In this document: piece after piece, positions 13,933-25,373 of the stretch
Position numbering within the stretch: the first letter of the stretch is position 1
How the letters are laid out: each line of letters opens with the position of its first letter
Origin: Burhinus oedicnemus
Taxonomy: Eukaryota > Chordata > Aves > Charadriiformes > Burhinidae
Direction: 5' to 3'
DNA length: 64,000 bases
Assembly: GCA_008921705.1 (NCBI GenBank)
Contig: VFFE01009170.1
Span: 666,553 to 730,552 of the forward strand
Made by a program: the position numbers and the translations under genes
The notes under the pieces: model-generated
The model's database searches: none
What the model was told of the DNA's origin: nothing
The model's input: the letters and a program-made list of their open reading frames with translations, nothing else

Positions 13933-14250
13933 CCCCTTCTCCGCGGCGGCGGAAAAGTGTTCCGGAGCGAAGTCGCGGGACCCGGCGGGGGTTGGCTGGT
14001 ACCTGCCGGGGAGCCCGAGCGGCGGCGGGGTGCGGGGTGAGGCCGGTGCGGGACCGGGGCCGGTGGCCGGGGTTTTGGAGGCGTTGCGAGCCCGGCGGGC
14101 TCCTCCCCGGCGGCGGCGGCGGCGGCGGAGGGTCTCGCTCCTTCTGCGCGGAGTGTCAGACTTTCCCCTGGCTTCCCTTCCTCCATCCCCGCCACCCCTT
14201 TCCACTCCCTCGCACGCACATGCACACCCCTCCAGCAAATGGGCTGCTTC

Positions 14251-14262
14251 GTGTGTGTGTGC

Positions 14263-14302
<40 letters not shown>
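14251..14302. repeat. (GT)n microsatellite
   Basis: A 52-bp GT dinucleotide tract is interrupted once by GCGC at 14,261-14,264. It lies in the CpG island and is likely to be polymorphic in length. Confidence 0.97.
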
Positions 14303-14303
<1 letters not shown>

Positions 14304-14702
14304 AGCCAGCTCAGACACACACCCGCTGCCGCGGCTCCCGGCGTAGGTCACAGCCCCGGCCAGCGGCAAACATTAACCGCGTGAAAAGTGGGGGAGCGCA
14401 CACCCAGACACGGCATCGCACGCACGGAGTGTGGCAGCGACATGCCCACCCTGCTGAGAGCGGGCACCCTGGGCTCACGTCCTTGTCCCCTGGACCACAG
14501 ACCTCTCCTGCGCTTGCCGCATCGCACACCTGTGAGTTTGCAGCGGGGCATCCCAAAACTAATATTGTCACCACCCCGCGCTGGTGCTGGTCCGCATCCT
14601 AAGGTCTAAAGCAGCCTCAGGTCCACTCGCATTATTCCCGCCACACATTCCCGCTGGGGCTGAACTGCAGGTCACTGGCTGGTAGACTGGGAGTGAGTGG
14701 GG

Positions 14703-14731
14703 AAAAAAAAAAAAAAAAAAAAAAAAAAAAA
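14703..14731. repeat. 29-A homopolymer at gap edge
   Basis: Twenty-nine consecutive A bases run directly into the N gap. A homopolymer abutting a gap in a GC-rich island suggests that sequencing or assembly stopped here, so its length may not be real. Confidence 0.9.
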
Positions 14732-14751
14732 NNNNNNNNNNNNNNNNNNNN
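14732..14751. other. Assembly gap (20 N)
   Basis: Twenty N bases separate the homopolymer from GC-rich sequence. The round number suggests a nominal size. The missing DNAJB14 first coding exon could lie here. Order and orientation across the gap cannot be checked from the sequence. Confidence 0.99.
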
Positions 14752-14870
14752 GCCCGGCCCCCACCCTCCTCCCCTAAACCGAGGGGTGAGGGCCGGGTCC
14801 GGCCGGCCTCCCCCGCTCCGGGCCTTTGGAAGGGGAGAAGCCCGGCTGTCGCTTCAGGGGTCACCGGCGG

Positions 14871-17800
14871 CAGAGGTGGTTGCCTGAAGTCACCGAGTGC
14901 CCCAACTCATTTATTGGGGATTATTTATTGCCAGGTCCCATTCTTGTACCGAGCCTGGCTCTGCCTTGCCTTCTACTCAAATTGCTTTCGATCCGCCGTG
15001 CTGCCGGTTGAAGCCTTCCCCAATAAAATTAATTGACTTGGCGTACAAAGCACCTCAGAAGCTGCCTGACGGAGATTATGTCCCAGGCTTGGGATGAGGA
15101 GCTATTACACTGCAGCGGTGAAGGCACGAGGCTGCCCAGTGCCATTTGAAGGAAGATGAAGTCGCATCTGCTCTTCGTGGTGCTGGGGGCGGGGAAGCGC
15201 CAGCGTGGCCAGCATCTCCACACACGTGCACTGGTCTTTATTTTTACCCCCATCTTGGGCAAGAGACACGTGATTACCAAGGGCAACCCTGCCACAGACC
15301 CATTTGTCTCACTGGATATTTCATGAACGATGATTAAAAACTGTTTGTCATGAATTTGGTTCTAAGTGTAACAATTAATGCAGTGCAAATGTCTTCAGCT
15401 TGGGCATTTGAAATCCTTGCCTGTATTTCCCTGAAATGAAGCCTTGGCCCTATTTTTTTTTCTTTTTTTCTTTTTTTTTTTCCAGGTGCCATTTTCAGTA
15501 TAGCATCATTATTTCTACTTCAGAAAAAAAAGCATCCTAGCCATTTAACCTCAGAGCTCAGCTGGGGGTGTTCTCAGTTAATCCACCTCCTTCAACTCCA
15601 AAAAAGTAACAATTAATTGTGCTCTTCCAGAATACTATTAATCTTTGTTATCTGGGAGATACCCCATTCATCTGGGAGTATGCAGTAAGCTCAGGGAGAA
15701 ACCCTGGCCCTTCAATGGCTGAATAGCTCTTTAGAGAGAAGATAGCTCGATCTGTCCTGCCTTTTACCAATCTAATCACAAAACCACCGCTTTAGTAGGT
15801 GTTAATATATGTATTTCCTCTACCTTGATATCAAAGGGTCCCAAGCATGGTGACTACTCCTACAGACAGATGATTAATGGGAGAGAGCTGAGGGCATAAA
15901 GTTGTCGTGAGGATACTCTCCTCACCACGACTTTTCCACTTTCTTCAGGTCTACGACAAGCGAAATACTCGGAACTCTGAGATAAGAGGGTACGCGCTGA
16001 TCCCTAGAGTTCCACTTCAAGGTCTTTCCAGCTGTTCACTGAAATAGTAAAGATTTAAAACTCTGTAGCTCTCCTGCTCCTATAGCTAGCCCCAGATACT
16101 TGGTTCCCTGATTACAAAGGACTCTTTGCTTGAGCCCAAGGCCACGTCCTCAAAGCCTTCAACACCCGAGTTGCAGTTTGGGCATTTTGTGCCAGCTGCT
16201 CCTGCTTCAGGGTAGGGAGACCTACTTCCAGGCAAAGGCTCAGAGAGGCAGGACTGAATTGAGAGCAGACACTCCTACGTGCAGGAATCTGGCAGTTTGT
16301 TTTTATGTAACTGTCTGGTGCCTCTGTCTATTTGAAGCATTAGTTGTTTATGCTCTCCTTCAGCAAGCCAGAAGATAAGAGGGTTTGTGTTTTTTTTTTT
16401 AAAGTTTGAAAACAAACTTAAAGATTTTACAGAAGCCTGCATAAGTTAAGATTTCGTTCAACATGCTATTTTAAAAATTATTTCTGTCCAAAGCGCCTAC
16501 AGCAGGGATCCATTTGCCCTTTTCCTTGCAGGGAAGAGAAGCCAACTTGCAGGCTGTAAGACCCTCTGGGAACAGCATTCGAGATGTAGGAGGAGAAAAA
16601 TTAATTTTTCTCTGTGGTTTCTGTCCACAGAAGTGCTAGGAAGCGGAACAAAAAGGCCTCCTACCAGATGGAGATAATCCCTGCCACAGACGTTCCCCGC
16701 TTCCCACGTGAGCTTCCCCAACGGCTCGCTTTGGCTGCACGCTTTCAGCTGCTCGGCACTCCTTACAGCTGGGATTACGCGGGCAAGGGAGTCTAACACC
16801 GAAGGTTAAGATAACCCAAGGATGCGTATTTAACAAACAGATCAGGTTAGGGACATGTCAGGTAGACTACATGAAACTAGCCTCAGATCACCCTACACTA
16901 GCTAACAAGCCTCTCTGACAAGCACAACCTTAACTCCCCCCTCCCCGATATTTAAGGAAAGAAATGAAAACCCACTTAGGTACACCAGGAACAACCCCAA
17001 AGCAACTTCAGACCCAGTTGTGAGCACAAATAACCTCAGTCCTGCATACACAAAGGGAGCACTTACCGCCTCCATCTTCCTAATGAAACCAGTACCCCAA
17101 GCCTACCCGCCAAGTGTCTTATACAGTTTTTGTAATGTTACCACCTCACGGGGGAGAGGGAAGATATGCTTCAAGGGGCGTAGAGCAGAGTAACTGGCTT
17201 TTATTGGTCCAATTAACATTAATAGGTCCCTTTAAGTAGGTGAAAAATCCCTCTAAAAGGAAAGGTTATGGGGAACCTGATGAGGAAAGATGCAATCATG
17301 CACTGGGTCTAGAAAGGGAATTGCTGATAGTTGAGCTTGTGTAATGGTATTCATGCCCTGTGGTCTCAGTGGTGAGGTGTGCTGGTGTATCTTTTTATTA
17401 TCTCTGAAGGCCACGCGGTGAAGGGCTTTCCATCATTCACCCAGCCCTTGAGCCACTGCTTCATTACTATGAAGTTTTTCTGATGCTTCTCATTACAAGA
17501 TGTTGTATTTGTACTAAACCGTTGTCTGCGTTAGGTATCCTGCGACTGACCTCCTTTTGTTAGTACATTACATGCAGTCCAACAGACAGGCCACTGATAC
17601 GGTGTCCTGGACCACAGGCACTTCACACCTACCCCATGAAGCCGATGTCTTTGCTGGTGGTCTGTCTGCCAGCTCTGACCGAGCGCTGCGCCCTGCCGTA
17701 GCAGGCCTCGTGCAGGTCCTTGCTGAGAGGCAAGTCAGCCTTACACTGTGAGCTACCACGTAAAGATTACCTCGCCTTTGGAGACAGAGGGTTGTAGCTG

Positions 17801-20800
17801 AGGGACATTCAATCAGATGGCTATATTCTCAGAGTGCATTTTTCAACACATCTTAGGGGAATTGGGGTGTAGTGCCACTTTCCTTTCTACTCTGTCTACT
17901 ACTTATTATGATGTCCTTGGAGACTAACACTTATTTTCACTCGCCTCCAAAATATGGACACATTCTCTAAAGCAAGGGCCACTTCTCACCCCTCACTAAC
18001 TACTAGGCTGTGAACACAGTTTTATTTGGACTCTGTCTTGAACTTGTTTATTGCAGGGTTTTAGTTTCTGCAGAAGTGGTGGAGACCATCCTCATTAGTA
18101 GACTAACGGATGAAGCTCTCCCAGAAAGCTCTTTGAATCACATGCCTCAGGGAACTTTGCAGTTTCTGGATCCTGAATGAGTTTATGTGGAAAATACACG
18201 CCGAGGTGCTCGGCCCTGCCATGGTATTCCCAGATATGAATTTGAGTATCTGGGAAACTTCAAAGCCACGTGGGAGAAGGCATTTGAGGAATTCATTTTT
18301 TAGGTGACAGATAAGCAGAGACAGCTTAGTTTTTGGTACACAGTTTTTAGTCAGAGGTTTTAGTATGCTTAACTTTGACCTAACTCCCCCTTAGGTGAGT
18401 AATTTAGTTTGTTGGGTTTTTTTTTAAGTCTGTAACCACTGCTTACATTCATTTGGGCTCTATTTTTGTGGTGAGATCAATTACAGTATGGCTTATATTT
18501 GCCCCTGGGGTCCTCCCCACTTGCAGAGGGCTTCCCTGCTGCCCTTTTGCAGGACCTCTATCAAATAATAGGGTCCTGCTCAGTTGGGTCTCTGCTGGCT
18601 GCTGTATTTGGGTTCAGAAGAATCACATCCTCTCTGTTTGCCCTGTTGTGTTGTGTGTAGTGATGAATGGGTGCAACTGTTCGGTTTAACAGATACATTT
18701 ATTAATCTGGTATCTGGAAACAGCTTCACACGTCTCTGTAATAGATCTGCAGATACCACTTGCATACTGATTTCAGAGAGACTTGAACCGCCCCTATATC
18801 TACGGTGGTGTTCATTGTACACTCTTGTATCAGCTATTAATAGTGTCATAATGACTAGTCTGAATAGATTTTTATCTTGTTCTTGTTTAGCCAGCTGTGA
18901 AAGGAAGCTAGAGCTAGTTAGGCAAAATGAAATAAGAGTCTGTCAGAGACAGTGCCAGCCAGAAGTCCTTACCCTCATCCTTCCCATCATCTTACACAGA
19001 AATTTATCCTCCTCCCACTCTCTTCTTGTTGCTGTGTGCCTCGGTCCTCCCTGTTACCCATACTTGAGCTCCATTCAGTGTAGTAACTGAAATATTTACA
19101 TTATATTTTGTGTTGTACTATAAAGCCGTATGCAAGTATGTACTCCAACTGTGTTCAAGTTGGGGAACTCTCAGGGTGGATCTAATTTGTCCTGTGATAC
19201 CTATGCCCAGAGAACATTATGATTAAAATAGGCTTGTACCAGTTGTAGCAATTTGGTTATACCAATTTCTTTTCCTAAGCAAGCAACCTGGAAAAACCTT
19301 TTTGGGCTAATCGCTCCTTGTTGTTTAATCCGCCATCATTCCTAGACTAAGTATAGACTGTAAACAGTCTGTGTGAAGTCAGGGTGTTTGGTTTGAACGG
19401 ACAGTGTGCTATGAGCATGTCTTATTTTGGTTCATTCTTTCAATAATACATAATTCTTTCAAGAATTGTGTGTTTCTTCAATCAGTCTGCTTACTAAATG
19501 CTTTAAGTTGATTTGGAACAAAGAGTAGCAAACATTAAAAAACAAATGAGAAAGGATGAACGCAGCATTTCACATCTGGCTTTCAGTGCAATCCTTTGAA
19601 AAGAAAAGAAAATCCTTTCTTTTCTCTCTGGAACTTGAGTCTAGTCACCAGCTCTCCCAAACAGCAACTGTGTCCTATCACCTCTTTACACTCACAGCCA
19701 CCCATTTTTCTTCCAGCATTTAACATCCACCTTTCAACTGAAGTGTCTGAGTGCTTCTAGCCCTGACCACACCAATGCAGCAAGGAGGGAAAGGGAAACG
19801 GTGTGATTAGAGAAATCCTTTATGTGAAAAAGAAACAGGAAGAAAATTGCATTTTCCTAAATGTGGCTGGTTCCAGGTTTTCAATCAAAATGCTCCATTG
19901 CAGGAGCTGGAAATGGTTCTTCACAACTTGTTCTCTTGAGAGATGAAAGGGAAAATAGAAATGCCATCTGCCCCTTGGAAGAGCAGAGAGAAAGTTCACT
20001 GTGGTTCTTGCCCTCTCCTTGCAAAAGTTATTGCAGGTAGAAGGGATCCAATTCTTCTTTGTTGGTAGGACACAGCTACTACAGCCGTCATTTGTTTCTA
20101 GATTGACAACCTGGTTTACTTCTTCCTCATGGTGTAAGTTGATTTTTGTAGAGAAGTAACTCAAACTCACAACTAGAATGACACCCTGTACCGCACCTGG
20201 CTTTTAACATAGACGGCAGAGCCCTCACTGAATAATGCATAATTAATAACATGTTTTCATTTTTAGTCATCTGCAACAAAGAACTTCAACCCCCAGGGTT
20301 TGTTTTATACTGAGAAAAGTACCGATTTCATGGAGCTAGGCAAGGGCTCAGTATTAATATAAATATTACCAATATGCCTTTACAAACAACAATAAGAATA
20401 ACTCAGGAGCTCAGTTCTGCCAAAATTTGGGATTGCAGCTGTAGGGTGTCTCATTTCCAAGAATGACTCCCTGTGGCTTTTTAAAAATTTTTTTATTTAT
20501 CTTTAAATTCTAATAATTGTAGCTAAAAAAAAAAAAGAGGGGTAAGTAGGTGTTAGACTCCTCACCTTCTTTCATTTCTTCCTTGCTCTTTGCTGCAGTG
20601 AAGGTCCTTCTGCTTTGGACTCATTTTAGAAATTTCTGAGTTATTTTAGTTTCCCTAATGTAGAGGTTTGCACTTGGAAGCAATTGATCCTGCAGTATGA
20701 CTATTAATGTCCAATTAAATTTGATATACTGTGAAAATAGTTCACACTTTGGCCAGGGGCATAAAGATGAATCACTTCAACTGTGTGACTGAGCAAATGA

Positions 20801-21341
20801 AATTGGCCCAATGGTGGCAGCATAACATAAGAAATAAAATACAAAAGTATGAACGGTTTCCTTTTCAGTAAGGTTTTTAGGCTGAGTCATCACCACCAAA
20901 GAGGCATCCTTGTTCTTTGGGGGTGGGGTTGCCTTTAAAACCAAAGCACAACACTTATCTTGCTATAAAATTGGAAAGAAAAACATTTTATTTTTTGCTG
21001 TCAGGCAACCAGGCAAGGTCAGCACTTCGCACAAGATGGACCTTGTCTGATAGCCACCTGGTTAAGATCTTCTGCTAGGACTTCAGAGCGGGAAAGGTAA
21101 CATGCATTAGGAATCTTGTGTTAAAAAGAGAAGTTTTTGTGAAGGCAAAATGGAATTTAGTGTCTGAAAGTCTCTAGGTGGAGTTACTGCAGATGAATAG
21201 AGGCATAATTATACAGCTGTAAAGTGACTGCCTTTAACAAGTAAGCTCTTTTCTGGCTTAAAAAAAAATAAAATCCCATCCTGTCAAACTTTGTGGGGGT
21301 TTTGTATGTTCTGATAATTTCCTCATTATACATCATTATAC
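14871..21341. other. Intergenic or intronic sequence without recognised genes
   Basis: This is unremarkable single-copy DNA. It holds a long pyrimidine tract (about 15,451-15,486) ending CCAG that looks like a splice acceptor, but no open exon follows. The plus-strand open frame at 18,584-19,090 (168 codons) is long for this base composition, but it has no recognisable domain and I do not call it a gene. No LTR, CR1 or RNA gene was seen. Confidence 0.5.
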
Positions 21342-21890
21342 TGTCCTGGTTTCAGCTGGGATAGAGCTAATTTTCTTACTAGTGGCTGCTGTGTTTCAGA
21401 TTTGGTACAAAAGGAATGTCGATAATGCATATTGTATTAGTTGTTGCTAGGTGATGTTTATACTACTCAAGGATTTTTTTTCAGCTTCCCATAGAAGCTG
21501 AGAGGGAGCATAGACAGAACAAGCTGGCCAACAGAATATTCCATACCACAGACGTCATGCTCAGTATATAAACGGGGATTGACCAGAGGGCAGAGATCAG
21601 CGATCACTGCTCAGGACGGGCTGGGCAACCGATGTTGGGTGGTGAGAGCGACTTGTGTTGTATCACTTTATTTTGTATATTCTTTTACCATTATTATTGT
21701 TGTTGTTATTTTACTTTTCCATTTTTGTTCTATTAAACTGTCTTTATCTCAGCCCACGAGTTTTGGGGATTTTTTTCCCTTTCCCCTCCTTTTGTCCCTC
21801 TTCCCCCTACCCTTCTGGGGGCCGGGGAAGGGGGAGAAGTGAGCAAGCAGCTGCATGGCCCTAGTTGCCAGCTGGGGGTAAACCATGACA
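21342..21890 (+). mobile_element. Endogenous retrovirus solo LTR, family A copy 1
   Basis: The element begins TGTCCTGGTTTCAGCTGGG and ends AAACCATGACA, so it has the TG...CA ends of a retroviral LTR. Inside are a TATA box (TATATAAA, 21,565-21,572) and a poly(A) signal (ATTAAA, 21,732-21,737) in the order expected for the plus strand. The sequence matches my memory of a very common bird LTR, probably ERVL-like (class III). The flanks (TATAC and TGCAC) agree at only three of five bases, so any target duplication has decayed. No viral coding sequence adjoins it. Confidence 0.85.
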
Positions 21891-23929
21891 TGCACCTTTT
21901 CTAATTTTCTCACCTGGGGCTGGGCCTGCATGTTCTTGCATTTGTCCAAAATCCAACACATGAGACCCCACGTGCCTGTGGAGGCCATGCAATTGAAATA
22001 ACAAGATACAAACATCTGCAGCAGTAGGTAGCATTATTATTGCTTGTGAAGCACTTTCCTCCTCATGTGAAAACAGAAAGAAAAAAACTTCATCAAGTTT
22101 ATCAAATACAACGATTTACTGGTGGGGGCTTGCAACACCTGGGAGCAGTCTGAAGGAAGAGAAATATTCAGCACAGAGCTAAACATCAATGGTTTGAAAG
22201 GTTTTTGGCAGGAGCATCTTCTCCTTTTCTATGACTCTGCGAGGGGATGCATATCCATCCCTCTTATCTTAGTGAAGCAGCTGAGCTACTGCTGCCATAA
22301 ATCAGGAGCAAAACTAAGAGACGGTGATGGGGAAGACTTATGGCAGGGCGGCAACGATGCCTGGTGAGATGGGGAGCAGACCAGGTTAAAATGAGGTGCT
22401 CAGACCTTCTGCGGGAGGGAGAGATGGGGGACCTGAAGCCTGCAGCGCAGCGGCGATGGAAGGGAAGGGGCTGTGCTGATACCTGCCGGGCAAATCCTTC
22501 TCCAGGGGGTGGGAACCTCCACCCCCCCGGCCTGGTGTGGAGCAGGTGGGAGGTAAGCATGGGGATGGGCTTGGGGTGGGAGCGCTGGCACAAGGGTGTT
22601 ATATGATGCCCTGGACCCTGCAGCTGGCCAGGCGTGCCAGGAAGCAATGCCAGCCCCTGAAAGGCACTGATGCCAGGGTGGGTCGAAGCCACAGGGAGCT
22701 GCTTGCACACAACAGCTTCTCAAATGTGAGCCTTGCAATGCCTTTCTCAGCACCGTGGCCTTGCCCAGACCCGATTGCAATGTCACCAAAGTCTCTGCAG
22801 AGTCCCTGGGGCTTTCTGCTCACTGGCATGGGGAACGCAACACAGGACTCGCCGATAGTTGTTGCAATGCAGAGTTTGGGAAGCGAGGGCTTTTGCTAGT
22901 GCACAGCAACGTGTCATCTTCCAGTGCAGTCATTACAGGTGGGATTTTTAGGCGTTCCTCTTGATCACCTTTTTGATCCTGATCACCTGGCTTTGGCACA
23001 TGGATGACAGTGCAGGCGAGATGCTGAAGCTGCCGTACGAACCGGGTTGCTTGACTATGAATGCAGAGCCTGGTTTGGCTCCTTCACTGCCCAGTTCACT
23101 GGTGTAGCCCCACTGGTACCACTGGGCTTCCTCTTGCTTTAGAGCAGCCCCAATGCTGCAGGGTCTGAAACATGCAAAGTAGTTTCTGAATGAGTCGCCA
23201 TGGAACAAAAGGGTGGGATAAGCAATCGAGAGCTCCCCCCAAGACTATGAAGGTGGTTTCAGGCCAGTGGTCGCTTCACACCTGTACGTGGGACAATGCA
23301 ACAAGCTCCCCATGTTCCTGCGTTCGAGGTAGACTAACGCTCATTGCCCAGCTGGGGTCTCCAAGGAGCTCTTGATTTTGGGGACCACTGGTACACTGTG
23401 CCTTCAGTCCCCAGTGCTGGCTGTGAGGGCGAGGGGCTGCGGACAACCAACCTGGAGGAAGCCCAGGGGACTCGCACTTCTCTCCTCCATCTCTCCTACA
23501 GGGAGATCTCACTTCAGTGTGCCCCTCCTCCGTCAGCAGCTGCTTCTTGAGAAACACCGTTATGTTTCCCCTCTCTCTTGGTCTTGGAGACATTTAAAAC
23601 AGCACAACATTTACCTGAACACAGATGTAGCCACAACCACAGCAGAGGGCAAAAGGGTATTTTTGCTAACTAATGACGAAAATGTGTGCTAACGTCTTTG
23701 CTTGCTGTGGGACTAGCTGCATGCTTTTAGATGCCTATTCAGATGTTGGTGGGCAGCCACGTGAGGACTGTTTAGTGGTGTCATCTCCCAGAGCTGGGAT
23801 CGGTGCACTCCAGCACTTTGTGCACCGGACTTCTGCCGTGCATAGGTCTTGGTCTTCCTCATCCTTTAGGAAGGCTTAGGACAAGAAAATAAAAAAAACC
23901 CCACAAAACCTAAAAATCAGATTAGGGAT
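21891..23929. other. 2.0-kb segment between two sister LTRs, no viral genes
   Basis: The two family-A LTRs point the same way, so I checked whether this is proviral interior. There is no tRNA primer-binding site after the first LTR, no clear polypurine tract before the second, and no open frame resembling gag, pol or env. The sequence is GC-richer at 22,330-22,880, with several overlapping chance frames. I read it as host DNA between two independent solo LTRs. Confidence 0.6.
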
Positions 23930-24452
23930 TGTCCTGGTTTCAGCTGGGACAGAGTTAATATTTTTTCTAGGAGCTGCTGTGTTTTGGATTTAGCACGAGA
24001 ATAATTTGATAACACATACTGGTTTTAGTTGTTGCCAAGTGATGTTTACATTAGTCAAGGACTTTTTCAGCTTCCCATAGAAGCTGAGAGGGAGCATAGA
24101 CAGGAACAGCTGGCCAAAGGAATGTTCCATACCATAGACATGCTCAGTATATAAATGAGGGTTGGCCATGGGGCAGAAATCCAGGATCATTGCTGAGGAT
24201 GGGCTGGGTAACTGATCATTGGGTGGTGAGAGTGAATTGTGTCATATTACTTTATTTTGTATATTCTTTTACCATTGTTATTATTGTTATTTTCCTCTTC
24301 CTTTATTGTTCTATTAAACTGTCTTTATCTCAACCCACGAGTTTTTTTTTTTCCCCCTCCTTTTCTCCCTCTTCTCCCTACCCTTCTGAGGGAAGCGGGG
24401 GAGTGACCGAGTAGCTGCGTGGTCCTAGTTGCTGGCTGGGGTTAAACCACCA
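23930..24452 (+). mobile_element. Endogenous retrovirus solo LTR, family A copy 2
   Basis: It begins TGTCCTGGTTTCAGCTGGG, as in copy 1, and ends AAACCACCA. It contains TATATAAA (24,148-24,155) and ATTAAA (24,313-24,318). Both copies share the distinctive stretch CAGCTTCCCATAGAAGCTGA, in which longer relatives that I recall have an extra segment, so the two belong to one subfamily. Flanks GGGAT and TGGCT agree at three of five bases. Confidence 0.85.
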
Positions 24453-24528
24453 TGGCTCAGTGGGCCATTTCTTAAGGAACTGTCTGTGAAATGTCTCACT
24501 TGCCACATCTGACAGTGCCTACACAACT

Positions 24529-24583
24529 GCAAAAAGCAGAAAGCCTCCCTGCAAAAAGCAGAAAGCCTCCCTGCAAAAAGCAG
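24529..24583. repeat. 22-bp minisatellite, 2.5 copies
   Basis: The unit GCAAAAAGCAGAAAGCCTCCCT occurs at 24,529-24,550 and 24,551-24,572, followed by a half copy to 24,583. The full copies are identical. Confidence 0.95.
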
Positions 24584-24872
24584 CGTGGGACAAAAAGTAG
24601 ACATCCAGCAATTCCTGGGCCACCAGCCTCACAGGAGCCAGGCACAATGTCACGGCAACAGTGACGGTGGGAGCTGCCAGCAGCAGATGGCTGATCATCA
24701 CGGACGTCGCCATGGAGAGGTGGTGTCCTGCAGGGAGCATTCATGCTGGTGGTAGTGGTGCCTGGTCGCAGCCTGGCTGTAGAGGTTTTCCCTGTGACCT
24801 GCAGCACCTTTCCCACCACGTCCTTTCGCCTTTGATTTAGAAATAGTCAGTCAGTCATTTGTTTGCTGTTTT

Positions 24873-25373
24873 GTGTAGTGTTCTGGGCTCCCCAGTTCAA
24901 GCAAGACAAGGAATTACAGGAGAGAGTCCAGCAGAGGGCTATGAAGATGATCAGGGGACTGGAGCACCTCTCTTATGAGGAAAGGCTGAGAGACCTGGGC
25001 CTGTTTAGCCTGGAGAAGAGAAGACAGAGGGGATCTCATCAATGCTTATAAATATCTAAAGGACAGTTGTCAAGAGGATGGGGCCAGATTCTTTTCAGTG
25101 GTGCCCACTGACAGAACAAGGGGCAATGGGCACAAACTGAAACACAGAAAATTCCATCTGAACATGAGGAAAAAATTCTTTACTTGGAGGGTGCCAGAGC
25201 ACTGGAACAGGCTGCTCAGAGAGGTTGCCGAGTCTCCTTCTGTGGAGATATTCAAAACCAGCCTGGATACATTCCTGTGCAACCTGCTCTAGGTGAACCT
25301 GCTTTGGCAGGGTGGTTGGACTTAGATGATCTCCACAGGTCCCTTCCAACCCCTACCATTCTGTATTCTGTGA
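24873..25373 (+). mobile_element. CR1 LINE 3' end, 5'-truncated
   Basis: The segment encodes the C-terminal part of the CR1 ORF2 protein (motifs [16 protein letters not shown], then RTRGNGHKL and HWNRL), then the 3' UTR, and ends with the CR1 tail CCATTCTGTATTCTGTGA. The reading frame shifts near 25,031-25,035, where one G of the usual run is missing, so the copy is dead. CR1 is the main LINE of birds and usually inserts as a 5'-truncated 3' end, as here. Confidence 0.95.

Larger units (their letters stand above)
13430..14870. promoter_or_regulatory. CpG island, likely DNAJB14 promoter region
   Basis: This is the most GC-rich and CpG-dense part of the window, with GGCGG and CCGCC runs, flanked on both sides by AT-rich DNA. 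It lies upstream of DNAJB14 exon 2 on the minus strand, so it is the natural candidate for that gene's promoter and first exon. I could not find the expected N-terminal coding sequence in the visible bases. Long open frames on both strands follow from the scarcity of AT-rich stop codons and are not evidence of genes. The island is interrupted by an assembly gap. Confidence 0.7.

Noticed and set aside
13414..14602. Overlapping open frames of 98-274 codons on both strands
   Set aside because: They lie in a CpG island with few AT-rich stops, are low-complexity (Pro, Arg, Gly, Cys-Val from GT repeats) and show no domain.
14568..14887. Open frames spanning the N gap
   Set aside because: They translate the A homopolymer and the N bases.
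21342..24452. A single provirus bounded by the two family-A LTRs
   Set aside because: There is no primer-binding site, polypurine tract or viral frame between them, and the outer flanks do not form a target duplication.
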